Assembly (NCBI RefSeq): GCF_023159225.1
Contig: NC_063175.1
Location: forward strand, 5,509,755-5,573,754
Source of the DNA: Perognathus longimembris pacificus
Lineage: Eukaryota > Chordata > Mammalia > Rodentia > Heteromyidae
DNA length: 64,000 bases
Direction of reading: 5' to 3'
The notes under the pieces were generated by a model, which saw only the letters and a program-made list of their open reading frames with translations, had not been told where the DNA came from and ran no database searches. How positions within the stretch are numbered: the stretch's first letter is position 1; every line of letters starts with the position of its first letter. The translations under genes were made by a program, and so were the position numbers. Shown here one piece after another: positions 34,103 through 47,065 of this stretch.

Positions 34103-34429
34103 GGTGAGACAAAGGATAAAGGGCAAACCAATGCAATAATGATACTCACAAGATAATATGCTGGAAATTAAGTGTACAACAGGGGGGGGGTAGGTTGGAG
34201 GGAGGGAAGGTGGGAGAAAAATGAGGGAGGGGTAACAAGTGTGACAAGAAATGTACTGACTGTACAAGAAATGCACCCAAGGCCTAATGTATGAAACTGT
34301 AACCTCTCTGTACATCACTTTGACAATAAATAAGAAAAAAATTAAAAAAAAGAAATGTATTGACTACCTTACGTATGTAACTATAACTCCTCTGTACATC
34401 ACCTTGACAATAAAATCAAATAAAAAAGG
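34103..34429 (+). mobile_element. L1 3' end with repeated terminal segments
   Basis: GTGAGACAAAGGATAAAGGG leads to a purine tract and AAGAAATGTACTGAC. The terminal block (TACAAGAAATGCACCCAAGG to CTTTGACAATAAATAAG) is followed by A-rich sequence and a second terminal block ending CACCTTGACAATAAAATC. CATTTCTACCT flanks the whole at 34092-34102 and 34430-34440, so it went in as one insertion. Confidence 0.85.
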
Positions 34430-35167
34430 CATTTCTACCTTTCAAATGCCTGGGACAGATACCAGGGAGCTGGTTGACTTTGGAAAAGGCTACCAAATCA
34501 AGTCTTCATTTCTTATCCTTGAGCAAAGGAGTAAGATGCTATGGAACAAGGTAACTGTCAGTTTGCATTGTAGCTCACCTGCCTCAATGCTGGACGACAG
34601 GAAGCCATTCCAGGATTGAAGCACTTGGTCTTTCTCCCTTGGTCTGCAGGGTTCTAGAACTTTCCTAATATCATTATGAGACATATGCTCCCAATGGATA
34701 AGTTGAGACATGACCTAAAACTTGTTTTCCAGCCTTGGACCTCTCCCAACTCTACAAAATTCATAATTGCATTTTTTTAAATCTCAGAAGATTCTTTTTT
34801 CAGCACATTATCCAACTTTCCAAGTCAACTATTTCTGCTTGTTGATACCTGTGTATACCTGCAGTTTGGAAATTTTGGAGAAGTTATACAAGTTATAGTT
34901 ATACAAGTTATAGTTATATGGCTCTCAAAGACATTCTGTTCATTGAGTGATTGGATCTAGGTATCTTATGGTCATTGGATATGGGTATGTATAATTGAAA
35001 ATTTGACAGAGCTACTTAAAACTAGTGTATATTTTACCTAACCAGAGACGACTCAGAGGTTTTAATCTATTGTTTCTGTGAGTTAAGTTTTCTTGACTCA
35101 AACCAGGTCACAGGTTTCCTATCATCAACAATAACAAAAGTGTCACTAAAATGGGTAGACTATCTGA

Positions 35168-35960
35168 AATGACATCTTGTCACAGAAGATACACAGATGG
35201 AAAATAAGACGATAAAAAGCTCTTCCATATCATATGTCATTAAGGAACTGCAAACTAAAACAGCCAGACATGCTGCATACCTATTAGAATGACTAAACTC
35301 TAGAACACTGACCACACCAAATGCTGGTGAGAGGTTTGTAGCATGCACTACCAGTGGGAATGCAAAATGCTACAACCACCCTGGAAGACACTTTGGTGGT
35401 TTCTCAGCACAGTATCGCCATATAATGCACTTCATCTGGCCTGCCATTTACTTAAAGCAGCTGAAAGCAAACTGTTGTCTACCCAGAAATGTGCATACAA
35501 ATGGTTAAGCAGCTTAACCCATAAACTGCCAAAAGTTGGAAGAAGCAAGATGTTCTTCAAAAGATGAATGGTGTCATAATAATATTCCTTTTTCTGGATT
35601 CAATAATTTTATTTTTTTTAAAAGAGCCCTCAAGTCACAATCAGACACACAAGAACCTTCAGTGCATATTGCTAAGCTGACCTGAAAGCCCTGCATACAT
35701 ATGGTATGATCCCAAAGAGAGGAGAGCTTGGAAAGGAGGGGAGGACTCAGTGGAGGGAGGAGCAAATCAGAGGAGTCATGGGATTTCGTTTCCTTTTGAT
35801 AATGAAACCATTGTATGACACTATAATGGTGGATTAGGGCATTGTTGACTGCTCAATGCACACAGACTGCACAACACTAAGAATAAATCACACCTGGAGA
35901 ATAGATATTAGTTGATAGTAACAGGTCATTACTGACTCGACAATTGTAAGAAAGGACACC
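35168..35960 (+). mobile_element. Ancient L1M 3' region
   Basis: GAAGATACACAGATGGAAAA, CATTAAGGAACTGCAAACTA, CCTATTAGAATGACTAAACT, CAGTGGGAATGCAAAATGCT and AAGCAAGATGTTCTTCAAAA follow the order of old mammalian L1 ORF2 end and 3' UTR. No open frame is kept. Confidence 0.75.
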
Positions 35961-37420
35961 AGGGAGCTGAGGAAGAAGGGAAGCAGTGTGGGGAGCTGTC
36001 TTCTGGTACAATCATGAGAATTTGTCAAGTCTGACCTCTCAGAACATAGGTTACAGTTGTACATTTGAGCCACCCAACCATGATGAAAATGAGGAATAAG
36101 TTTGTTCTGGAGAGGGCAGATGTTGGTCGGCCTCCTGCCCTTTAGGAAAGGGAGGGGAGGCTCTGCAGGGATGCAGGCAGGTCCTCAGAGCCCTGGAGAC
36201 TCTATGTTTCCCTGGGAATGGGAATATGTCTCCCACATTATGACAAGAAAATATTTACAGTGATGGGACCAAGAGTTTCCAGGAAAGCTGGCACTTTTAG
36301 GATCTCATTTCAGCGATTTTGAAACTAGATGAAATCACAGCATTACCAGGCCTTTCCTTTTTTGTCTCGCATCTTTCTCCTATTGATGGATGAGTTGCCT
36401 TTGAAAATCATGTTCTCCCAAGATGACCATCCCTACTTTGTGAATTCTTATCTCGGTGTCCTACCTGCCTATGAAGTGCTGCGGGTGTGAATTTTAAGAA
36501 CAAATCTTCTCACATGGTCTTGGCTTCATCTTGAAGCAACATGCCATCCCCGCCCACCTCTACCTCATGCTTCCTTCCTGAAACACCCTTTCTCTTACCC
36601 AATGCTTTTCCATCATGCTCACTTTCAAAGGTCAGTTTGCGTTCTTTTTAGTTTTGAATGAGTGTACTACTCTTGACAACAGAGTACATGAGGAGCTCAC
36701 CAAATGTCTGTGCCAGAACTTGAGCCAAAATCAGGCACCTGGACTCTGCCCAAACCTCCATTTCCTGGTTTGCCTTTTTTCTTATCAAATTTGTGACCAA
36801 AAAGCATTCTAACACCGTCTGCTCAGAAATCTGAACTGGACTCCATTTTCTTTTCATTCACACTTGGAAAGAATACTGTCAGGCTGTAGTCAAACCCAGG
36901 AACAAAACAATGGTGTCTGGTTTGTGATAAGAGTGTGCAAGGCCTCGTAAGGCTACACCTGGAGGCCTCTTGTGCGCCTCCACCACCTCTTTATGCTCTC
37001 TGTCTCAAGAGTGTATTCAATGTCAAGTTTAACACACACATAAGGAAGTCCATTACCCGTAGTACTCCTGCCAGTCCATTCCTGCTAGGGGCAGAACCTA
37101 ACGGGATCTTCATACCTGTGCTCTAGTTCCAAGTATGATCCAGGCAACACAGTTACACAAGGTTGGCATGAGAGGCAGAGCTCACTTTTCTAGGTGACAC
37201 ATGTATTGGAGTTCTTTAATCCCACAGGCAATGAGCTTCTCAGAAAACCATGATGCTTTCGTCTTTCAGACTTTCACCAATCAATCAATCAATAATTATT
37301 CTACCACATTATTGCTCATTAAGTCAGCAAAGACCACCTCTGTCTACAGTGTTCCGTTAAAATATAAAGATAAACCATTAAAGTATAAACCATTTCCTGG
37401 TCCCAGTAAGTGCTTTTTTT

Positions 37421-37690
37421 TTTAAATTGTCATTATAAAGGTGATATGCAGAGGGGCTACAGTTACAATGTCACTCCCTCCATCACTCTTGTCCCAGGCT
37501 TTCCCCTCCTGTCCCTACCTACAAGTTGTATACTTCATTTTCAACATCTCGTCTAGTGAGCATGTGGTTCATTTACATCTCTCAATCATCTAGATGCTAA
37601 AGTTTACCTACTATCACTTAAGCATTGTTAAGGTGGAGATTCCTACTAATTTCAAGTTTGCCTTCCCACTCTTCCTAATGTTGCTTACAG
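37421..37690 (-). mobile_element. L1 3' UTR fragment
   Basis: Poly-T then AAATTGTCATTATAAAGGTG, ATATGCAGAGGGGCTACAGT and CTTTCCCCTCCTGTCCCTAC match the reverse L1 3' end. Confidence 0.7.
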
Positions 37691-37734
37691 GCCATCCCAA
37701 GGCTGGCTGCTGAGTCTACAATGACATAGCTATG

Positions 37735-37900
37735 TGCGAGTAGAGGAGTTGTTCACCCTTTCCGCTTCACTGCTTCCTTATAAAATAGGGATGTGATTGC
37801 CACTTGTTTGTGGGATTATTGTATGAAACAATGAAACACTAGAAAGCATACCACCTAGCTCCTGGGAAGCAATCAGTAATAAATTCTGGTAATTACTTTT
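37735..37900 (+). mobile_element. MIR fragment
   Basis: CTTATAAAATAGGGATGTGA, GTGGGATTATTGTATGAAAC and GGAAGCAATCAGTAATAAAT correspond to the 3' half of MIR. Confidence 0.7.
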
Positions 37901-38730
37901 AGGCCCTTTTGAAAAGCAAGTTGAAAATTTTTCTTATTCTGAAATTCAGTGTAGAAACTTATTTACTATTGATGGTGAAAATAATTACAGAAAACATATT
38001 ATCCCATTACTCTTCTGAAAAAAAAAACATATCCATGGTAATAGGGGAAATTAGAATATTCTTAAAAATAGTATCAGTGACCCAGGTATATATTATTCTC
38101 CATACACATAAAGCAGTTTTTAATATGCATTGGTTTGTCTTGGCATATTTTAGGATAAAACATAGATGAGCAAATATAATCCTGTGGAATATACAGAATG
38201 GCCAAAGAGGAATGAATTGCTTGAGCCCATTAGAGTCATGTTTGGACTAGGATTCATGACAAAAACACTTCCAGCACACAAACCACAATGGTCTCTTCTT
38301 GCATACTAAGCCTCTCCATTTCCAGAAAAAGGATGCCTTTTCTTTCAGCCATAATTAGTTTCTGCCTTCATTTGTTGAAGCGATTTCAGCCTGTGTTTGA
38401 AGCTGGACTTTTGTGCCCAGAGCAAGCACTGTGGTAGATAATACTGTTCCAGTGAAGCATGCTCCTTTCTGGCCAGCAAAAACCCTGAGCTCAATTTTTT
38501 TTTTTTTACGAAGACATCTACAGCACATACATGAGATGTTGGCAGTAGACTGTCAGACAACATTTCCTGCTGTTAATCTGCTAAGGATTCAGGTCACTGA
38601 GCCAATGTGTACAAAATGAATGCAGAAGAGGAAGCCTAGGAAAGAGAAATGTTTGAAAGACAAACTTGAATCAGGTAAAATATGTATATTAGCTAATTGT
38701 GAATTTTTTTCCTGTGAGAGGAAGTCATCC

Positions 38731-38733
<3 letters not shown>

Positions 38734-38763
<30 letters not shown>

Positions 38764-38951
38764 GCCAGTCCTGGGGCTTGGACTCAGGGCCTGAGCACTG
38801 TCCCTGGCTTCTTTTTGCTCAAGGCTAGCACTCTGCCACTTGAGCCATAGCGCCACTTCTGGCTTTTCTATATATGTGGTGCTGAGGAATCAAACCCAGG
38901 GCTTCATGTATACGAGGCAAGCACTCTACCACTAGGCCATATTCCCAGCCT
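38734..38951 (-). mobile_element. ID-like dimer SINE with (TTA)n tail
   Basis: Near-complete copy whose A-rich tail is a TTA/ATT trinucleotide repeat at 38731-38763. GGAAGTCATC flanks it at 38720-38729 and 38952-38961. Confidence 0.94.
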
Positions 38952-39142
38952 GGAAGTCATCTTTAATCTGAGACTCTCTCAAAAAGAAAAAGGAAAAAAC
39001 CCAAATAAACAAAATCCAAACGATAATTTACAATTTATTTGGTTAAAATAAAGAGCTATATGAAACACAAATACTGAAACAAAAGCTTGATGTCTAATAA
39101 TATAAATTTAACAATTACAGATTTGCAGCACTGTCACTTTTT

Positions 39143-39477
39143 TTTGTTCCAGTTCTGGGGCTTGAACTGCCCTGTCCCTTAGCTTGTTTGCTCAAGGCTA
39201 GGACTCTATCATCTGAGCCACAGCTCCACTTCCTGCTTTTTTGTAGGTTTTGTTGTTGTTGTTTGTGGGGCTTGAACTCTGGGCCTGGGTGCGGTCCCTG
39301 ATCTCTTCAGCTCAAGGCTAGTGCTCTACCACTTTAGCCACAGCACCACTTCCTGTTTTCTGGTGGTTTATTGGCGCTAAGAGTCTCATAGACTGTCTGG
39401 GCTGGCTTTGAACAGCCATCCTCATATCTCAGCCTCCTTAGTAGCTACAATTACAGGAGTAAGCTACTAGTGCCCCA
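39143..39477 (-). mobile_element. Two adjacent chimeric SINE pieces
   Basis: A tail-only piece (TTCTGGGGCTTGAACTGCCC to CACAGCTCCACTTCC, 39150-39240) is followed by a complete copy (GTGGGGCTTGAACTCTGGGC to CTACTAGTGCCCC). Confidence 0.85.
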
Positions 39478-40626
39478 TTACTTTTAAATTCTATTAAAGA
39501 TGTTGACCAAAACAATATAAGAACAATATTGTCAAAGGGATGACATTGATCATTGTATTCACAAACCACTTTGTTAAATGGCAACTTCTTTGTACAATTA
39601 AAGATAATAAAAATAAAAAGGAATAGTATCATCATCGCTTTATAAAAGAATCATATGTGTGTCATTTCTCCTCATCAACTATCTTAGTCTATTAATAGAG
39701 CACAAGTGTGGCAAGCAAGCAGAGAAAGAACATCAAGGTCATGATATAAACTACTTACACAATTAAAAATGTAATTATATATCTCTTACCAGTTAAATAT
39801 AAAATTTTAAATGAAAAGGATCTTATGTGAGGCCTATAATAAAATATGAATAAACATCTAGTTAAAATATAGGGCATGATCACCCTCTAAGTGATGACTA
39901 GATTGCTTGTGTTTTTCCTTTAACACATAATCCAGTAGATAGGGAAAGAAAAACCTTTCCATTACATACTCTGATTCTTTTTCCCTATATTCAACTGTTT
40001 CTAAACATGTAGTTCTGCACAAACATTCATTGCTCAGGTGTGTACTGCACAGGTGGGCTTACATGTGGAAGGCAGGCATCACTTTCAACACCACTGTAAT
40101 CAGGAGATCCCGGCTTAATACTGTTGGAGGTCTCAATGGCCCAAAGCAGCACTAATCTTTTATGCCCATCCATGGGGACGAGGCTGCTGAACCTTGCTAA
40201 GGAGTTGAGAGCCTCAGTCCTAATTCTAGACCCAGATCAGATGTGCTCTGTCTTCTTGGATCAGCAAAGTCAGGAGTCAATAGGGAGATGTCATTGTCCT
40301 TGGCTGAATCTAAGAGGGCCATTTAGTTAATTGTTGTGGTTAAATATTAAAAATGTCTGAGTAGCATTAGAAAATAATAATCATGTAAAAATGGAAACTA
40401 TCAGGCAAAGTGAACCTAGGAAACAGATTGTTTCAAAAATAGGCATACAGCCCTCTTTCCTCATAAACAACTACAATATTATCTTATTTATAGGAGAATG
40501 ACATTCTAGGCAAGTGACAAATAAGGTATTAAACATTCAGATTAGGCTGCCTTTTCTTCTGTTCATGGCATGACAACTGTCTTCCCTTAGAATTGATCTA
40601 GGCTTATGATTCCTCCTACTCTATTC

Positions 40627-41032
40627 TTGGTTGTTGTGACAGAAAACATAGGAGCTGAGTAATTTATAAAATATAAGAAGTATATTTGCCTTATGATTTT
40701 GGTGCTTGAGAGTTCAAACAGCCTAATATCTGCATCCTGGAGAGTCGCCCTCGCTCCACTTTTGGACCATAATGTGGGGAAAAACAGAGTGGGAAATGAT
40801 TACATGAAGCAGGGGCCATGTGCATAGGATGGCCTTGCTTTACAACAAAACACTCACAAAAGAGCTAACTCATTCCAGGAGACCAGTACTAATCTCTTCT
40901 AAGAACAGTTATAAACCAGTCACCTCTCCTTGGCCCCATCTGTTGATGTTTTACTGACTACACAGGGCCACACTAAAACGTCTAGTGTATTAACCTCTTA
41001 GGATACATTGAAATCACATCCAAACCATAGAG
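40627..41032 (-). mobile_element. MaLR-type LTR
   Basis: GCTGAGTAATTTATAAAATA, GGGGCCATGTGCATAGGATG, AGAGCTAACTCATTCCAGGA, TCACCTCTCCTTGGCCCCAT and CACATCCAAACCATAG follow an MST/ORR1-like LTR in reverse. It is non-coding and old. Confidence 0.65.
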
Positions 41033-41131
41033 CAGTTGAACAGGAGCTTGGTTCAAGTTCCTCAAAACCAAGCCAAATAAACCAAGGTGAGGGAATTAGA
41101 GAATTCTTCTCCGCCCCTTCTTCCCCTTTTT

Positions 41132-41327
41132 GGTGTGGTCACAGGGGTTGTATTGAAGGCCTGACCACTGTCCTTTAGCTTTTTTCCTCAAGGCTGGCAC
41201 TCTGCCACTTGAATCACAGACCTACTTCTGGCTTTTTACTGGTTATTTAGAGATGGTTTTGAACTGCAATCCTCAGATCTCAGCCTCCTGAATAGCTAGG
41301 ATTACAGGGATGAGTCACTTGCCTCCA
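41132..41327 (-). mobile_element. Chimeric B1-like/tRNA-like SINE, cut by an LTR
   Basis: CACAGGGGTTGTATTGAAGG, GCCACTTGAATCACAGACCT and GAATAGCTAGGATTACAGGG; its head end is interrupted by the solo LTR. Confidence 0.82.
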
Positions 41328-41882
41328 TGCCGGGCTAGATTTACCTCCCCTGATGCGGGGATGCTAAGCTTACTCCCTCATCAGTGCTCCCCTTTCCACC
41401 CTCTCCACTGGGCACCCGACCAGCAGGTGGCCAAGGTGGACCGAGGGACACGGGCTAGCCTAAGGTGCACGTGGCCGAACGAGATCCCCTTTTCCTCCCT
41501 CCTTACCCACCAAGGAAGCCAGGCGCAGACGGATCTCGGAGAGGCTTCGGAGAGCAATCCGGTTTATTCGGGAGGGGCTCACAGTAATATAGTAGTGATG
41601 ACGAGGATTGAGCATGAGCTGCGATAGGCTGGCGAGCTTGTCTGTCCAAGAGCAGCTCCCAAGGACCTCCCTCATGGGCTAACGTCACTTCCCATAGTAC
41701 CGCCCTGTGTGCTTGCTGGCGCAAGGTGGGGGATGGTCTCAAAGCTACCCCTTCTGGTTCCGGACCCAGGAGGAGATAGGTGTGGCTCACTTCCACACTG
41801 CCCCAGGGCTGGGGGAAGGGCGGTGTCTCGGGAGCGCTCTCCTCGCCCTTCCCCCCCTTAAGGCCAAGATGAATCCCCAACA
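41328..41882 (-). mobile_element. CpG-rich solo LTR of a class II (ERVK-like) retrovirus
   Basis: A 555-bp block bounded on plus by TGCCGGG at 41328 and CCCCAACA at 41882 (TG...CA ends), flanked by the 6-bp duplication CCTCCA (41322-41327, 41883-41888). On minus it has a TATA-like ATATTA, then AATAAA (plus TTTATT, 41563-41568). A 6-bp duplication is typical of class II elements. No viral coding region is present. The family is not identified. Confidence 0.8.
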
Positions 41883-42829
41883 CCTCCAGTTACTGCTTTC
41901 TTTCTTTTAAGCAAATGTTGATTTTATAAACCCATTCTGTCTGCTTTCTCATGGTTTCCTTCTCTGCGCCTGCTAGAGAGCTCAAAAAACTTATTTTGTG
42001 GCTGAACTTACCTCATTTCCCCTCGTTCCACTTAGTTATTCTCTTCTCCAAATATTATGTGCCTCTATGTAAAAATGAAACATTTTAAATCCTTGCTAGA
42101 CCATAATGCATACATATAAAGCTCCAAGTTAAAGTAAAACAAAATGTACTTTGGAAACAGGTTACATGTCCTATTGTATGTCTAGTTGTTGTTTGTTTCC
42201 CTGATGATGACAAATACTTAGTTGTGCATTTAAAGAAAGCAAGTCTGCAAATCATGATGTTCTGGGTCGAGTTTTTACTAAAGGAATAACTGAAGACATT
42301 AAGTAAAACATTTCACTCAGGGTAATTACTTAAAACCACTCATGTACTTTGCAAGCTCAGTCTAATGGCATTTCTCTAAAGAATGCAGTGCCTCTTTGGT
42401 GACTGTATTTGCTGTCACCATAACATTCCATAAGATATAAGAAGTCTCTGTTCCTCCCAGTATTCCAGATACCATAACAAGAACCGATTCCTTGTGCTGC
42501 TGGCACATCTGCTCACCATCACTCATTCCTGTAAGCATCAGTGGGGAAAATAAGGCATAAGTTATGACAGAGAGAGGGTTTCATTTCATCACTATTAGAA
42601 AATGACTGAATATTCATGCCAATTATACATAGCTGTCCCCATTTACCAAAGACTTCATGTTTATTGACAAGAAGAAATCTCCAGCTCACTATCAAAGAAG
42701 ATCATGAATTAGCATTTACTCTGGATATTTTAATTTGTGCCTTGTAGAATTACCCAGGATTCTAGATTTCAGAAGAGGATTACTAAGTAATGCTGAAAAA
42801 AAAAGGTCATTCTTAGAAACAAGAGGAAG

Positions 42830-42970
42830 GGGGGCTGGAATATGGCCTAGTGGCATGAGTGCCTGCCTCGTATACATGAGGCCATGGGTTCAATTCCCCA
42901 GCACCACATATACAGAAAACGGCCAGAAGTGGCGTGGCTCAAGTGGCAGAGTGCTAGCCTTGAACAAAAA
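42830..42970 (+). mobile_element. ID-like dimer SINE, 3' truncated, with 14-bp target duplication
   Basis: GGGGCTGGAATATGGCCTAG through GTGCTAGCCTTGAACAAAAA; the last part of the second unit is missing. Flanked by GAAACAAGAGGAAG at 42816-42829 and 42971-42984. Confidence 0.94.
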
Positions 42971-44089
42971 GAAACAAGAGGAAGACTCTAAATTTCACTT
43001 ATGTAGGAAGAAAAATCCCTAAGAGATAAGGAAATCAACTTTATTGATGGAGACGTTGTATATTCCAACAAAAGACTCCCACAACTGAAAGTCCATGGTG
43101 TTGTGAGAAGCAAACATATAAAAAGCTCAAGATGCATTAGCTGATAGATAAGCCCCACAAAATGGAACAGGAAAAGAAGCCCTTGCTTCTCAGCCATGGA
43201 GAAAGGGGGCTGGCTTCTGCCAGAACTAGAAGGAAGGGGATTTTGAGGGAGAGACAAAGTGCACAAAGGGCATCTAAGCAAACAACAGCGTGCATCTTGA
43301 GAATCCCAAACTAGGAAAATGCTGGCGTTCACAATTAAGGACCTTATACTATTCTGCTTTCTGAGAACCAGAATACAAGGGGAATTGGCAATAAATTGGA
43401 AGGAGGCACAAGAATCAATCTCAAAACATGACCAATCTATTTCTCCATAGATGACTCCTTATCCATCTTCCTCCTGCTTCCTGCTTTTCTCTGCCTAACA
43501 CTGTCCAATATAAAGTATATTTAGAAAGTGATTGGGGACACTTTCCCAAAGCAGACAGCTTGAGCACTGTTTGAAAGATCCCTACTCAACCACAGTTGCT
43601 CCTGTAATTTTCCCAGGGCTCTGACACACCCAGTTCTTGAGCCAGATGAAAGCTCAAAGGAGGCTTGGATGAGGTGTATTGAAGCAATCTGCAAAGGAGT
43701 GGGTTTGATTAACTGGAAAATTGGAATGTAGGGAAAATTGGAATGGGTAGGGAGGGGGTTTTGAGAAAGCTCTCTTCACTCCTAGAGCTCTGCTATTAAT
43801 TTTTTTCTTCTTTCTCACTCACTACACAGGCACACACTCATTCCACCCCATTTGAATTAATATGAAAAGAGATCAGCTCTCACCAAATTTACCAATCTGA
43901 CCTCTCTTCTAAACACCAAACAATATATCTAATTGCAAGAATAGATTGCTACTTTCATATTGCAGGCAATTTAAATTCAGAAGGACTTAAGGCAAATTAT
44001 CCTGCCTCATACACTTCTCTTTCTGTGTTCTACATCCATTAGCAATTCTAACATCCATGCAGCCACTCAATCAGAAATCCAGAAGTTGC

Positions 44090-44487
44090 TATGGCTTCAA
44101 TGTATCTCCTAAAACGCTCATGTGATGAAAATGTAATTTCATCCTGAGTAGCTGGGATTATAGGCATGAGCCACAAATACCCAGATCTCAAATCCATAGG
44201 TTGGTGGTACTTGGAGTAGGGTGTTTGGGAAGTACTTTGGACTAGGTATAATCATGAGGGTTGGGCCCTGGAGATGGCAGTGATGGCTTTATAAGCAAGA
44301 AGATGAGAGAGCTCAGATTCTTGTTCAGTCTACCTTGAGGAGATACAGTGTTCAGCATGGCAAGAAGGTCCCCACAGATGCAGTGGCCACATTCCTGGAC
44401 ATCCCAGCTTCTAGGACCATCAGCCAAATGACTTTTTATACATTACCCAGTTACAGGTATTTAATAGCAACAGAAAATGGACTAAGC
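44090..44487 (+). mobile_element. MaLR-like LTR with a SINE scrap
   Basis: TTGCTATGGCTTCAATGTAT, GATGGCTTTATAAGCAAGAA, ACCCAGTTACAGGTATTTAA and TAGCAACAGAAAATGGACTA follow an MLT1/MST-type LTR. A reverse SINE scrap (GAGTAGCTGGGATTATAGGC) sits at 44143-44183. Confidence 0.62.
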
Positions 44488-44750
44488 TAGGCACCAGTGG
44501 CTCACACCTGTAATCCTAGCTTCTCAGTAGGCTGAGATCTGAGGATTGAGGTTCAAACCCTGCCTGGGCAGGAAAGTCTGTGAAACAGTCCAATTAACCA
44601 ACAAAAATCCAGAAGTGGAGCAGTGGCTCAAATGGTATAGGGCCTTGAAGGGAAAAAAAGAAAGCTATAAGACAGTGCCTAGGCCTTGAGTTTAAGCCCC
44701 AATGCTCACATGCTCATGTGCACACGCACACACACACACACACAGACACA
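44488..44750 (+). mobile_element. Chimeric B1-like/tRNA-like SINE with CA tail
   Basis: GGCACCAGTGGCTCACACCT, GTAATCCTAGCTTCTCAGTA, GTGGAGCAGTGGCTCAAATG, ending in an (AC)n tail at 44723-44750. Confidence 0.92.
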
Positions 44751-46889
44751 CACTACACTAAGATGGAAGTCTTTATCAGTTACTATCTCTGATGATTCCT
44801 CATCTACCCCCTAACCCCTCCTCCACAGATCCCACTGACTGAATTGGCTTGTTTTCAGGATAGTTCTTTAACATCTAGGCTAGCTTTCTCCTCTTTCTCC
44901 CACTGTCATCAACTTGTGTTTGGTTGTCTGCATCTTCTGATCCATTCATTGCAATAGGATTACTGTCCCTGTTTCCATTCTCTTCCCTCCCAATTATAAT
45001 ATCATAGAAGAGAGTTAAAAAAAAAAAAAAAACAACTAGAGCCAGAGTGCTCTCTGGAGGTGGAGCCCCTCCAAAGTGACCATTCCTACTGATAGGCAGA
45101 AGAATGCTAAGATGGCCACACATCCTACATAATCTCTGGGACTGAGAGTAACGTGGCCGCCATTTCCCTGCCCAGTTTAAGTTAGAGGGTGCAGTTGGTT
45201 TTAAGGTGAGGCACTACCTAGGTGAGTCTGACCTCATTCTCTGAGCTCCATACAAATCCAAGGCTTTCTCCAGCAGGTTGCAGAGGCAGAGTGTGATTCA
45301 AGGTGAGACAGATCAAGGGGAGGGGAGCCTTAGAGGGAGCCTCAGGGCAATAACAAGGTAGTGAGGGCCTTGGTCTTACAGCCTTAAGAGAATAAATTCT
45401 GCCTAAATCCCAGAGGAGCACAAGACTGGATCTCTCCGGGGCCTCCTCCAGATAAGGATGCATCAGCAAAGAATTTGATTTCTGACTTATAATACCTAGT
45501 GCACAGGAGTAGCTAACCTAGGCCAGACTTCTAACCCAAGGGAAAAAAATGAGATGATAATCATGACCTGCTTTAAACTAGTCGGTTTATGTGCATTTGT
45601 TATAAGACAATAGGAAATGACTACTCTTATAGAACAATATGAGACAGTACAGCAAGCCCATTCTTCCTGAGAGGACTGAGCTTGTCTTCCAGCTCCCCTC
45701 CTGTCTCCATGCCCCTGAATGATGTCTGTGCTTGCTACTCACAGGTCCTTATCTGTCCAAAGGATGAAAGTTCAAAACAGTGGTACGTAAATAGCAGGTA
45801 TAGAGTTTGAATTATTCTATAAGTGTGAAAAGTAGTCTACACAAATGGTACTTGACTCCACGTTATATTAAATACCACAGCAGGGAGAATCAGCCAGCAT
45901 TTTCACATAACTAATAGCCACCTTCCCACAGTGACTGGGGATCCATTTACCACTTTTAACAACCTGGACCAGTGTTTAGGAATCCTTCCTGTCATAGAAG
46001 CAAGGTATAGCCAGCTAAAGATCCCAGTCAAGCTTTTCATACTTCAGTCCTTTTTCATCACTTAAACCCTGAGAGATTAAGAAGACTGAGCAAAGCCCCT
46101 CCAACAACCACACCCAATTTTTTTTAGGCAAGAAAGTTCTAGGTTATAGACAAGGATCAGTCCCAACATGAAGAAGAAAATGAGCTGGATCGGCTTCCAT
46201 CTCTTCCTAGAGGCTTCTAATGTGTCTCTAAGTTACTTTCTAAAATCCCGGCACAATACAGAACTGCTCAGGGAACAAGAGCCAGAAAAAAGAACCTTAG
46301 CTGAAAATTCTACTGAAGGGAATATATAGGAAGACCTGCGATTAATTTAAAGAACTTCAAACCAAACTGAGCATTCAAAGAAGTCTCTTCCCGCAGTTCC
46401 AAGGCAAAAAAATCAGAAAATAAAGTGAGCTGAGGCTTCGAGGAAAAGGAAGGCCTGTGCCACATTCTGACTAGACTATTGAAGGAAGAGCAGGGCCACT
46501 CCATTGCCTCCTTTCTTCAGTCGACTTCCTTAATGGGAGGCAGTTCATTAGTGAAGCTAGGGACACTCCATACATGTGAGTCAGTTCTGCATAAGCACTG
46601 AAAGCCCAGAAGAGTGTGTGTAATTATGCTCAGAACGTACTCAGGCTTGTTAGACTCCCACTGATTTCTGACGCAACAGCCACCAAAGCTGAGCTGTCTA
46701 ATCACAGCAGGTTCACCTGAGCGGTGGGAACAAAAATACCTTTTCTCTGTCTCCTAGGCCAGCCTTTCCCACCCCTGACCTCCCAGCCTAAGGGTGGGTG
46801 AACCTTAAAAACCACTAGAATCCCAAGCACAGTGACTTCCTGTTCTTTAGTAAAAGCTTTGAACATGTGTTCCTTTTATTTTGAAGTTT

Positions 46890-47065
46890 TAGCAAGGAGT
46901 TTAGTATAATAGGGTAAAAGTAAGGAGAAGTGAGGGAAGAGAGAATGATGAAAGGGGTGACACTGATCAGGCTGGATTGTACTCATAAATTGTTATGTTG
47001 AACTGAAATTCCTCTATACAACTACAGAAATAATAAAAATAATTTAAAAAGAAAAAAGAGGGAGA
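46890..47065 (+). mobile_element. Diverged L1 3' end
   Basis: AGGGTAAAAGTAAGGAGAAG, CTCATAAATTGTTATGTTGA and CTGAAATTCCTCTATACAAC resemble the plus-strand L1 terminus; an A-rich tail follows. Confidence 0.5.

Noticed and set aside
41310..41883. GC-rich open frames and CpG cluster near 41.3-41.9 kb as a possible CpG-island promoter or gene
   Set aside because: The block has TG...CA ends and a 6-bp target duplication, so it is better explained as a solo LTR.
44875..45123. Minus-strand frame ending in an acidic stretch and RKRRKLA, like a nuclear protein fragment
   Set aside because: I could not match it to a family. The nearby 16-nt poly-A (45017-45032) is on the wrong side and strand for a minus-strand processed pseudogene. 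A protein database search would settle it.
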